Shown: positions 21,058 to 29,359 of the stretch, in pieces | How the letters are laid out: every line of letters begins with the position of its first letter | Numbering within the stretch: the stretch's first letter is position 1 | The notes under the pieces: generated by a model | Told to the model about the DNA's origin: nothing | Seen by the model: the letters and a program-made list of their open reading frames with translations, nothing else | Databases searched by the model: none | Assembly (NCBI GenBank): GCA_024279095.1 | Contig: JAJRRY010000025.1 | Coordinates: 1-32,323, forward strand | Direction of reading: 5' to 3' | Source: Alphaproteobacteria bacterium | Lineage (GTDB): Bacteria; Pseudomonadota; Alphaproteobacteria; Rhizobiales; Aestuariivirgaceae | DNA: 32,323 bases | Translations under genes and position numbers: made by a program

Positions 21058-21875
21058 TGGGCGGAGAGTTGCGCTTCACCATACTGGGCTGTTCGTCTTC
21101 GGGCGGTGTGCCGCGCATTGGCGGGGACTGGGGTATCTGCGATCCTTCCGAGCCGCGCAACCGTCGCCGGCGCTGCTCGCTTCTGGTGCGGCGCGGGGAG
21201 ACGGAGGATGCCGAGACGCGGGTGCTCATCGACACCTCTCCGGACTTGCGCGAGCAGCTTCTTTCCGCAGGTGTCGGCGTTATTGATGCGGTGCTCTACA
21301 CCCATGAGCATGCCGACCACATCCACGGCATTGATGACCTGCGCGGCGTCTACTTCAACCGGAAGATGGAGCGCGTCCCGGTCTATGCCAACGACCGCAC
21401 GGCCAACATTCTGGTGAACCGGTTCGGCTACTGTTTCTACACGCCGCCGGGTTCGGCATATCCGCCGATTCTCGACCTGAACCGGATCGAGGAATATGTA
21501 CCGGTTACCGTGTCCGGGGCCGGTGGCGAGATTACGGCCCTGCCGGTGGATCTGGAGCACGGACATTTCCATTCCTTCGGTTTCGTCATCGGCGGGCTGG
21601 CCTACATGCCGGATCTCAACGGCATTCCGGAAAGCACCATCCCGCATCTGGAAGGACTGGACGTGTGGATCATCGATGCTCTGCGGCCCGGTCCGAAACT
21701 CCACCCCACCCATTTCATTCTCGAGCAGACGCTCGAATGGATCGAACGGCTGAAGCCGAAACGGGCCATCCTGACCAACCTGCACGTTCTAATGGATTAC
21801 CGTACCCTGTGCGAAACCCTGCCGGAGGGTGTGGAACCGGCCTACGACGGTCTGGAAATTGTCCTGCCCGCTTGA
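21057..21875 (+). CDS. MBL-fold metallo-hydrolase (PhnP-like)
   Basis: RFTILGCSSSGGVPRIGGDWGICDPSEPRNRRRRCSLLV; YTHEHADHIHGIDDLRG; TGATG overlap with tatD. Confidence 0.92.
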   Translation: MGGELRFTILGCSSSGGVPRIGGDWGICDPSEPRNRRRRCSLLVRRGETEDAETRVLIDTSPDLREQLLSAGVGVIDAVLYTHEHADHIHGIDDLRGVYFNRKMERVPVYANDRTANILVNRFGYCFYTPPGSAYPPILDLNRIEEYVPVTVSGAGGEITALPVDLEHGHFHSFGFVIGGLAYMPDLNGIPESTIPHLEGLDVWIIDALRPGPKLHPTHFILEQTLEWIERLKPKRAILTNLHVLMDYRTLCETLPEGVEPAYDGLEIVLPA

Positions 21876-21887
21876 GTCCGGGCGGGA

Positions 21888-22472
21888 TCAGCTGCCGCCG
21901 GTATCAGTCTCCCGTGCCTGATGCAGGAGAAAATGCACGGTCGTGTCGCCATAGGTGCGGCGATCGGCCAGCGTGAAGCTGTCCGGTATCTCGATGGAGC
22001 TGCGCTCCTCTTCCTCCACGACGGCAAGCGCCCCGTCCCTCAGCCAGCCGCCTTCCGCCAGGGCCTGCAGGGCGGCGATGCCGAGGCCGCGGCCATAGGG
22101 CGGATCGAGAAATACCATGTCAAAGGGTTTCATGGGAGCGCAGCGGCCCATGCGGGTCACGTCGCGCCGCCAGATCTTCGCATTGCCAGAGAGGCCCAAT
22201 GCTTCCACGTTGGCCCGGATGACGCCTCGGGCTTTGGCATCCGTTTCCACGAAGAGGACGAACCGTGCGCCGCGCGAGGCGGCCTCCAACCCCAGGGCGC
22301 CCGAGCCGGCAAATCCGTCGAGTACCCGTGTGTCGGTGAAGGCGGGGGCAAAGTCCGCGTGTTCCAGGATGTTGAAAACGGCCTCACGCACCCGGTCGGT
22401 GGTCGGGCGCGTGCTGCGTCCTTCCGGAGCGGAGATCCTGCGTCCGCGAAATCGGCCTCCGACGATGCGCAT
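21888..22472 (-). CDS. rsmD: 16S rRNA (guanine966-N2)-methyltransferase
   Basis: MRIVGGRFRGRRISAPEGRSTRPTTDRVREAVFNILEH; DMVFLDPPYGRGLG; internal start at 22472. Confidence 0.93.
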   Translation of the reverse strand: MRIVGGRFRGRRISAPEGRSTRPTTDRVREAVFNILEHADFAPAFTDTRVLDGFAGSGALGLEAASRGARFVLFVETDAKARGVIRANVEALGLSGNAKIWRRDVTRMGRCAPMKPFDMVFLDPPYGRGLGIAALQALAEGGWLRDGALAVVEEEERSSIEIPDSFTLADRRTYGDTTVHFLLHQARETDTGGS

Positions 22473-22485
22473 GCGTGTTGTTCCC

Positions 22486-23238
22486 TTAACCGTTCTCGAT
22501 GTGCTCCAGCAACCTGCCAAGTTGTTCCTTCAATACCTTGCGCGGGATTTCTTCCACGGCACCGCGTTTTAGGTCGCCCAGCTGGAAGGGGCCGTAGGAG
22601 ATGCGCAGCAGGCGGTTCACCTTCAGGCCCAGATGTTCGCAGATGCGGCGGATTTCGCGGTTCCGGCCTTCCCGCAGTGCAAAGGTCATCCACGTGTTGG
22701 CGCCCTGGATGCGGTCGATGCGGGCATCGATGGCTCCATAGTGCACGCCGTCGACGGTCACCCCCTCTTTCAGCTTTTCCAGAGCCTTCGGGTTCACGCG
22801 ACCGTAGGCCCGGACACGATAGCGCCGCGTCCACCCCCGGGAAGGCAATTCCAGTTCACGGGCAAGCCGGCCGTCGTTCGTGAGTAGCAGGAGGCCTTCG
22901 GAGTTCAGATCCAGCCGGCCCACGGTGACCACTCGCCCCAGTTCCGGTGGCAGGCGGTCGAAGATGGTTGGACGGCCCTTCTCGTCCCTGTTGGTCACCA
23001 CCAGACCGGCAGGTTTGTGGTAGCGCCACAGGCGCACCGGTTCCGGCAGGGGCAGGGGTTCACCGTCAAGCAGCACCTCGTCGTCTGCCGTGACATTGCA
23101 GGCAGGTGTATCCACGATCCGGCCGTTGACCATGATGCGGCCGTCCGTGATCAGGCGCTCCGCTTCACGCCGTGAGCAGACGCCGGCGCGTGCGATGCGG
23201 CGTGCGAGGCGCTCGCCTTTTTTCGTTGTCTCGGTCAT
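22486..23238 (-). CDS. rluB: 23S rRNA pseudouridine synthase, RluB/RsuA family
   Basis: S4-domain RLARRIARAGVCSRREAERLITDGRIMVNG; GRLDLNSEGLLLLTNDG; EGRNREIRRICEHLGLKVNRLLRISYGPFQLG. Confidence 0.9.
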   Translation of the reverse strand: MTETTKKGERLARRIARAGVCSRREAERLITDGRIMVNGRIVDTPACNVTADDEVLLDGEPLPLPEPVRLWRYHKPAGLVVTNRDEKGRPTIFDRLPPELGRVVTVGRLDLNSEGLLLLTNDGRLARELELPSRGWTRRYRVRAYGRVNPKALEKLKEGVTVDGVHYGAIDARIDRIQGANTWMTFALREGRNREIRRICEHLGLKVNRLLRISYGPFQLGDLKRGAVEEIPRKVLKEQLGRLLEHIENG

Positions 23239-23286
23239 GCCCATTGAGGTAGGCCATCGACAGGCAATGCACAACAGGGCAGAGAC

Positions 23287-23739
23287 ATGAAACTGCTCCC
23301 CGAAGCCATGGAGATTGCCCTTCAGGAGGCAGAAGCGGCAGCGGTGCGCGGCGAGGTGCCTGTCGGTGCCGTTGTCACGGATGCTGAAGGCAATGTTCTG
23401 GCTCGTGCCGGAAACCGTACCTTGGAGATGAAGGATCCTTCAGCGCATGCCGAGATGCTGGCCATCCGGGAGGCCTGCTGCCGTATGGGCAGCGAGCGTC
23501 TGCCCGGCTGTGACCTGTACGTGACGCTGGAGCCGTGCGCCATGTGCGCCGCCGTCATTTCGTTTGCTCGCATCCGCCGGCTCTATTTTGCCGCGGATGA
23601 TCCGAAAATGGGCGGTGTGTACCATGGCGCCAGATTCTTCACGCAGGCCACCTGTCATCATGTTCCGGAAATCTATGACGGTCTGGGTGCACAGCGCGCG
23701 GTGGAGCTTCTGAAGGCCTTTTTTGCGCAGCGACGCTGA
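23287..23739 (+). CDS. tadA: tRNA-specific adenosine deaminase
   Basis: EVPVGAVVTDAEGNVLARAGNRTLEMKDPSAHAEMLAIREAC; DLYVTLEPCAMCAAVISFARI zinc-binding HAE/PCxxC. Confidence 0.95.
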   Translation: MKLLPEAMEIALQEAEAAAVRGEVPVGAVVTDAEGNVLARAGNRTLEMKDPSAHAEMLAIREACCRMGSERLPGCDLYVTLEPCAMCAAVISFARIRRLYFAADDPKMGGVYHGARFFTQATCHHVPEIYDGLGAQRAVELLKAFFAQRR

Positions 23740-23799
23740 CCCTGCAGGTCCGGCCTCCCGGTTGCATGGTCCGTGCATTATTCAAATTGAACAGGATAT

Positions 23800-23840
23800 C
23801 CGCATCCGCCGGCTGGTCATGTGATGGCCGGCGGATGCGG
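23800..23840. terminator. Terminator-like hairpin between convergent tadA and omp genes (no T-tract)
   Basis: CCGCATCCGCCGGC - 13 nt - GCCGGCGGATGCGG, 14-bp perfect inverted repeat. Confidence 0.55.
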
Positions 23841-23861
23841 AGTGCCCTCTCGTCCGATCCG

Positions 23862-24659
23862 TCAGAACCGGTAATTCACGCCGACGCGGACGATGCTGAC
23901 GTTGTCGTCATACCAGTAGGGGTCGGCATCTTCCGTGTATCCGTGATGCTTGCCAAAATCCATGTAGAGGTATTCGGCCTTGGCAGACCAGGCGTCGGTC
24001 AGGGCATACTCGACGCCGGCGCCTATCACCCAACCGGTACGCATCTTGCCGTCCCACGACGACTCGTTCCAGTTGTTGCCGACGGTCCAGTTGTCGGTTT
24101 CCATGAATGCCAGACCCGCAGTGCCGTAAAGCAGCATGGAGTCCCCGAAAAGATAGCCGAGACGGCCGCGTACCGTTCCCCACAGCGGGCCAAACTGGGA
24201 CTTCCAGCCATGAGCATCGAAAACGGCCTTATCATCGTCCGACAGGTTCATGATTCCGACATCCGCCTCGATGCCGGCCACCAGCCCTGAACCGACGACG
24301 AAATTGTATCCGGCCGTCATGGAGCCGGCAAAACCGTCAGGAGAGACTTCATCGTATCCATGGTTGTTTCCGCGGTCGAGCTGTTGCCGACTCTCGCCGA
24401 AGCCGTATCCCAGCGAGCCGCCAAGATAGAAGCCGCTCCACTCCCTTGCGATGTCTGAATAGGTCGGCTGTGGTGCACCCCGCACGGGCGTGGCCACAAT
24501 CGTTCCGCGCAGATCCTGATCCAGCCGGTTTCCCTTTGCGGATGCCGCCGATGACGCCATGTTCAGGTTCGCCCTCTCAACGGCCGCGCCCGTGGCGGTA
24601 TCGCATGCCTGAAACTGCGCAAGAGATGCAATGCACGCCAGAATGGTGCTGATAGACAT
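23862..24659 (-). CDS. Outer membrane beta-barrel protein, Omp25/31-like
   Basis: WSGFYLGGSLGYGFGES...; AGYNFVVGSGLVAGIEADVGI; C-terminal alternating strand ending in VRVGVNYRF. Confidence 0.88.
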   Translation of the reverse strand: MSISTILACIASLAQFQACDTATGAAVERANLNMASSAASAKGNRLDQDLRGTIVATPVRGAPQPTYSDIAREWSGFYLGGSLGYGFGESRQQLDRGNNHGYDEVSPDGFAGSMTAGYNFVVGSGLVAGIEADVGIMNLSDDDKAVFDAHGWKSQFGPLWGTVRGRLGYLFGDSMLLYGTAGLAFMETDNWTVGNNWNESSWDGKMRTGWVIGAGVEYALTDAWSAKAEYLYMDFGKHHGYTEDADPYWYDDNVSIVRVGVNYRF

Positions 24660-25096
24660 GTTTCTGGTTCCCTCTCGTCCCGTTGCAATTCGTGTCCGCC
24701 AGCCCCGAAAGACGTGAAGGAATATGGTAAACGGCTGTGTCGGCAGCCTGACGGAACCCGTTCGGGGAAAGGGAATTGCTGTGAAAGGGCGTGTTGGCTT
24801 TGTGGCGAAATTGGTAAGTTGCGCACACCGCCTTGCGGCAGCCGGATCGACGCCGCAATTCTGTCAGTATGATGAACATCTGGTTAACGCAACGAAACGG
24901 GCAACGGGTCGAGAGGGAACATCACGTTAACCGGGCGGGACTATCGCATGCGGCGACAATCCTTTCAATAATGCACTCAAAGATTGTGATATTTATCGCG
25001 CCAATCGTGCTCATGATGCAACACATCGTGCTGCATCCAAGACAGGCCCGAAAACGTGAAAGCTCCTGATGATGGAGAAAGGCTGCGACTCGCGTG

Positions 25097-25324
25097 TCAG
25101 TCGCCGTCGTTCAGGATTTCCCGATGGCGCTTCAATGCGGCTTCCGGGGTGGCGTAGGCTTCCTGCCGTTCTACGGACCAGTAGCGCAGTTCGTCCAGAG
25201 GGATGGGCTGTCCGGTCACGGCGCAGCGCACAAAATCTCCCTTCTCGATGACTTCGAAGTCTGCATCGAGGAAACGCACGCGGGCCTCGCGGCTGCCCAG
25301 TCTGAAAAGGCCATCCCTGTTCAT
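25097..25324 (-). CDS. Small DUF2093-like protein
   Basis: MNRDGLFRLGSREARVRFLDADFEVIEKGDFVRCAVTGQPIPLDELRYWSVERQEAYATPEAALKRHRE; family recalled, not searched. Confidence 0.75.
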   Translation of the reverse strand: MNRDGLFRLGSREARVRFLDADFEVIEKGDFVRCAVTGQPIPLDELRYWSVERQEAYATPEAALKRHREILNDGD

Positions 25325-25446
25325 GGCGCCGTTGATAGCCGATGGTGCAGGCAAATCTCAAGGAGAATGTGTCCCCGTTTTCATCCTGCGACCATCCGTG
25401 GCGGCCATGGTTGCCTGCCGTTACCGATCCCGCGCTCCTTTAATTT

Positions 25447-26928
25447 TCAGAAGAGAGATCCCTGTCCGTCGTCCGGGTTCTTGCGTTTTCTGCGGCGTCC
25501 TCCCGCAGCCCGCGCTGCTTCACCTCCTTCGGCTACGGCGGGAATTTCGCCGTCTGCGAATTCGATCGAGAGCGGTATTCCGGCCGTGATCATGGCCTTG
25601 CGCGTCAAAGGCGTGCGGCTTTCTCCATGGCGCACGACGGCATATCCGCGTGACAGCACCGCGCGGTAGGACAGGGATTCGAGCATCCGTGAAGCGGTAT
25701 CCAGCCTCTGGCGACGTCGCTGCTCCTCTGTCCGCATGGCCAGCACGAGGCGTCTGTGCAATTCGTCTGCCGTCCGTCGTCCATCTCGGATGCGTCTTTC
25801 CAGCGTCAGGGGCACGAGCCGCGATGCAGCGCGGGTCAGCTCGATACGGCGGCGTTCCACCAGGTTGCGCAAGGCTGCGTCCAGGCGGGTTGCTGCGGCG
25901 TCCAGTCTCTGGCGGGCCAGTGCCAGTACATCGTCGGGGCGGGGCAGGGCGCGGGCTGCAGCCACCACCCTGTGCCGTCGCTGCTCCATGCCCGTGGTGA
26001 CTGCACGCAGCAGGCGGGCTCCCAGTTCACCGGTCCAGGCCAGCAGCTCGGCCCGTACGGGCACGGCCTTTTCCGCGGCGGCGGTCGGTGTCGGTGCGCG
26101 CCAGTCGGCGGCATGGTCGATGAGCGTCCAGTCCGTTTCGTGGCCGACTGCCGAGATCAGGGGGATGTTCGATGCGGCAGCGGCCCGTACGACCACCTCG
26201 TCGTTGAAACCCCAGAGGTCCTCTACCGAACCGCCGCCACGGGCGACGATGATCAAGTCCGGCCTCGGTACGGGACCGCCTTCCGGCAGAGCATTGAAAC
26301 CCGTTATGGCGCGGGCTACCTCCTGACCGCAGGTTTCGCCCTGCACCCGCACCGGCCACACCACCACGTGGCGTGGAAAGCGGTCGGCAAGTCTGTGCAG
26401 GATGTCGCGAATCACCGCTCCACTGGGTGAGGTCACCACACCGATCACTTCCGGCAGCCAGGGCAGGGGCTTCTTGCGGCTCTCATCGAACAGGCCCTCG
26501 GCGGCGAGTTTCTTCTTCCGTTCCTCCAGCAGGGCCATGAGCGCGCCAAGACCGGCCGGTTCCAGCTTCTCGATGACGAGCTGATATTTCGACTGGCCGG
26601 GATAGGTGGTGATCCGGCCCGTTGCCACCACCTCCATGCCCTGTTCCGGCTGAAACTTCTGCCGTGCCGCCGTACCCTTCCACATGACGGCGGCCAGCAC
26701 GGCCCGTTCATCCTTCAGATCCATATAGACATGTCCGGAGGCCGGCCGGGAGACGCGCCCCACCTCGCCGCGCACCCGCACGAAGCCGAAGGTGTCCTCC
26801 ATCGTCCGCTTGATGGCGAAGGAGATGTCCGATACCGAATATTCCACCACATTGGCCGGTGGTGCGGGCTCGGCGCCGTCCTCGATGATCTCGCCGGTCA
26901 GCGGATCTATGCGGATGCCTGTGGACAT
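25447..26928 (-). CDS. xseA: Exodeoxyribonuclease VII large subunit
   Basis: EYSVSDISFAIKRTMEDTFGFVRVRGEVGRVSRPASGHVYMDLKDERAVLAAVMWKG; GVVTSPSGAVIRDILHRLADRFP; ARGGGSVEDLWGFNDE. Confidence 0.96.
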   Translation of the reverse strand: MSTGIRIDPLTGEIIEDGAEPAPPANVVEYSVSDISFAIKRTMEDTFGFVRVRGEVGRVSRPASGHVYMDLKDERAVLAAVMWKGTAARQKFQPEQGMEVVATGRITTYPGQSKYQLVIEKLEPAGLGALMALLEERKKKLAAEGLFDESRKKPLPWLPEVIGVVTSPSGAVIRDILHRLADRFPRHVVVWPVRVQGETCGQEVARAITGFNALPEGGPVPRPDLIIVARGGGSVEDLWGFNDEVVVRAAAASNIPLISAVGHETDWTLIDHAADWRAPTPTAAAEKAVPVRAELLAWTGELGARLLRAVTTGMEQRRHRVVAAARALPRPDDVLALARQRLDAAATRLDAALRNLVERRRIELTRAASRLVPLTLERRIRDGRRTADELHRRLVLAMRTEEQRRRQRLDTASRMLESLSYRAVLSRGYAVVRHGESRTPLTRKAMITAGIPLSIEFADGEIPAVAEGGEAARAAGGRRRKRKNPDDGQGSLF

Positions 26929-27017
26929 GTGCTTGCCGTGACCTCTCGTCCCTTGCCGGAAGTCCGGCGACTGTATCATAAATGCCGCGAAGGCAAACAC
27001 CCTCGGGAACAGAGATC

Positions 27018-28298
27018 ATGAACATCCTTCTCATCGGATCGGGCGGTCGTGAGCATGCGCTGGCCTGGAAGATTGCGCAGAGCCCCCGCACATCCACGCT
27101 GTTCGTCGCACCGGGTAACGCCGGCATCTGCGAGGAGGCCGAATGCGTCTCTCTCGACGTTTCGGATCACGTAGTGGTCATCGACTTCTGCAAGCGCAAC
27201 GACGTGCGGCTGGTCTCCGTCGGGCCGGAAGCTCCGCTTGTTGCCGGTCTGGCCGATGCGCTGGCGGAGGAGGATATTGCCGTTTTCGGCCCACGCCGGG
27301 AGGCCGCCCGTCTGGAAGGCTCCAAGAGCTTTACCAAGGACATCTGCCGCCGTCATGGTATCCCCACGGCCGACTACGCCGTTTTCGAGGACGCCGATTC
27401 CGCACTCGCCTATCTGCGGGAAAAGGGCGCGCCAATAGTCGTCAAGGCGGATGGCCTTGCGGCGGGCAAGGGCGTGATCGTGGCCACGGACATGGAAACT
27501 GCCGAGTCGGCTATCCGGGACATCTTCGGCGGGGCCTTCGGGGTCGCCGGTGCGAGGGTGGTGCTGGAGGAGATGCTGGTCGGCGAGGAAGCATCCTTTT
27601 TCGCCGTCTGCGATGGGCGCACGGCATTGCCACTGGCCACAGCGCAGGATCACAAGCGCGCCTTCGATGGCGACAAGGGACCGAACACCGGTGGCATGGG
27701 GGCCTATTCCCCGGCTCCTGTCATGACGGGCGAGATGTGCGATCGTGTCATGGAGCAGATCATCCTGCCCACCATGAAGGCCATGGAAGAAATCGGTTGC
27801 CCCTTCACGGGCGTGCTCTATGCCGGGCTCATGATCACCGATACCGGCCCGCAGCTCATCGAATACAACGTGCGCTTCGGCGATCCGGAATGCTAGCCAT
27901 TGATGATGCGTATGCAAACGGATCTGGTGGACGTCATGGAGGCTGCGGCCCGCGGCGATCTGGCCGGCGGTGCCGTGGACTGGACGGAGCAGGCCGCGCT
28001 CACCGTGGTGATGGCCTCGAAGGGCTATCCGGGCTCCTATGAAAAGGGCTCCGTCATCGAGGGGGTGGAACGTGCGGAGGAGGATCCTCTCGTGAAGGTC
28101 TTCCATGCCGGGACGGCGCGCGGTGAAGGCGGTGAGCTTCTGGCCGTCGGCGGTCGCGTCCTCAATGTCACGGCTCTTGGAGACACCATCACCGAAGCGC
28201 AACGCCGGGCCTATGATGCGGTGGCCAAGATCGACTGGCCGGGAGGCTTCTATCGCAAGGACATCGGCTGGCGCGCCGTAGAACGGGAGAAGAGCTGA
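27018..28298 (+). pseudogene. purD: Phosphoribosylamine-glycine ligase interrupted by in-frame TAG at 27894-27896
   Basis: N-part [23 protein letters not shown]...[13 protein letters not shown]; same reading frame continues PLMMRMQTDLVDVMEAAARGDLAGG... to 28298 (C-terminal PurD domain). Confidence 0.85.
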
Positions 28299-28337
28299 CC
28301 ACGGCTCGGCATGAGCTGAAATTTGCGGCACGGCCGT

Positions 28338-28450
28338 CTTGCTCCCCCACGGCCCACCGCCGGACCTGGTTTCGGCGGTCCAGTGCGGCAGGCACCGGCG
28401 GAGCGAATGGCACCTCCGACTGGATACCCGGATCAAGTCCGGGCATGAGC
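28338..28450 (+). repeat. Diverged intergenic direct repeat, copy A
   Basis: CTTGCTCCCCC...GTCCAGTGCGGCAGGCACCGGCGGAGC...CTGGATACCCGGATCAAGTCCGGGCATGAGC. Confidence 0.75.
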
Positions 28451-28516
28451 CGGAGTTGGGGTATGACCCTGTATCCCCATCGGCTCACCACTAGGCAGCG
28501 CTGGGTGTAGGCACGT

Positions 28517-28632
28517 CCTCATTCCCCCCCCCCTCTCGGCTCACTGCCGGGCCCAGTCCAGGCAGTCCAGTGCGGCAAGCGCCGATGGAGCAGACGGCCT
28601 TTCGGACTGGATGCCCGGGTCAGGTCCGGACT
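28517..28632 (+). repeat. Diverged intergenic direct repeat, copy B
   Basis: CCTCATTC(10)TCTCGG...GTCCAGTGCGGCAAGCGCCGATGGAGC...CTGGATGCCCGGGTCAGGTCCGGACT, aligns with copy A. Confidence 0.75.
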
Positions 28633-28633
28633 T

Positions 28634-29326
28634 CTAAAGATTCTTCAGAACATTGCCGAGGATATCTTCAAGGACGGATGAACTCCTGCGGCGTCTGCGG
28701 CGCGAGGCGCGGCGTCTGTAGCTGCGACGGCTTGAGCGCCTCCGCCGACGTCGATAGCGGTAGGAATAGCGTGTGCGCCGGCGTCTGCGACGGGGCAGCA
28801 GGGCGCGCGTCAGGCCCTTGATCAGACCGTCGATCAGGGCGGCAATCAGGAGGGAGAGGATCCCGCCCTCTCTTCCACTGCCGGCGGCTGCGGCGGACAT
28901 GGCGGGCAGGATTTCCGTGCGGTAACGCCGGGTCATGGCTGCCACGGTCAGCACGGCGGAAAAGGTCATGAGCCGGGCAGCCAGTTCCGGGGACATGCCT
29001 TCCGGAACGGGTGCAGCAGTGCGGGCTGCTTCCAGTGATCCGTAAAGATGTTCGAGGATGTCTTCGCCGTCGGCAACGGCGTCGCGGGTGGTGATTTCCC
29101 GCTCTTTCTGCAGGTATTCCTCGGCCTCGCCGTCTTCCAGAAGGTCGAAGACGGCTTCCAGTTCGGCTTCATCATTCCCGGCGCGTTCGTGGATGCGGGC
29201 GGCAATGGCGGGCACCTGCAGGCGCAGAAGATGCTCCATTTCCTGCGGAGAGATGCCTGCCGCTGCAGCGATGGCGGCAGCCTGACGACCGCTATTTGCC
29301 GTGATGACGTGTTCGACGAGTTCCAT
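28634..29326 (-). CDS. DUF937-like protein with C-terminal Arg-rich tail
   Basis: MELVEHVITANSGRQAAAIAAAAGISPQEMEHLLRLQVPAIAARI...; tail LLPRRRRRRTRYSYRYRRRRRRSSRRSYRRRASRRRRRRSSSVLEDILGNVLKNL; family call from recalled pattern. Confidence 0.7.
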   Translation of the reverse strand: MELVEHVITANSGRQAAAIAAAAGISPQEMEHLLRLQVPAIAARIHERAGNDEAELEAVFDLLEDGEAEEYLQKEREITTRDAVADGEDILEHLYGSLEAARTAAPVPEGMSPELAARLMTFSAVLTVAAMTRRYRTEILPAMSAAAAGSGREGGILSLLIAALIDGLIKGLTRALLPRRRRRRTRYSYRYRRRRRRSSRRSYRRRASRRRRRRSSSVLEDILGNVLKNL

Positions 29327-29359
29327 GTCCGGGAGGTTTGCCCGGGCGGTGGCTGCCGG

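Noticed and set aside
24797-24865. tRNA-Leu-like string TTTGTGGCGAAATTGGTAAGTTGCGCACA
   Set aside because: Resembles a tRNA-Leu D-arm, but no GTTCRANNC T-loop, acceptor pairing or anticodon stem could be found downstream; at most a degenerate fragment or coincidence.
26976-28436. 486-aa minus-strand ORF opposite purD, considered as an alternative explanation for the purD stop
   Set aside because: Low-complexity His/Arg-rich translation with no family resemblance, while both purD halves are clearly conserved in one plus-strand frame.
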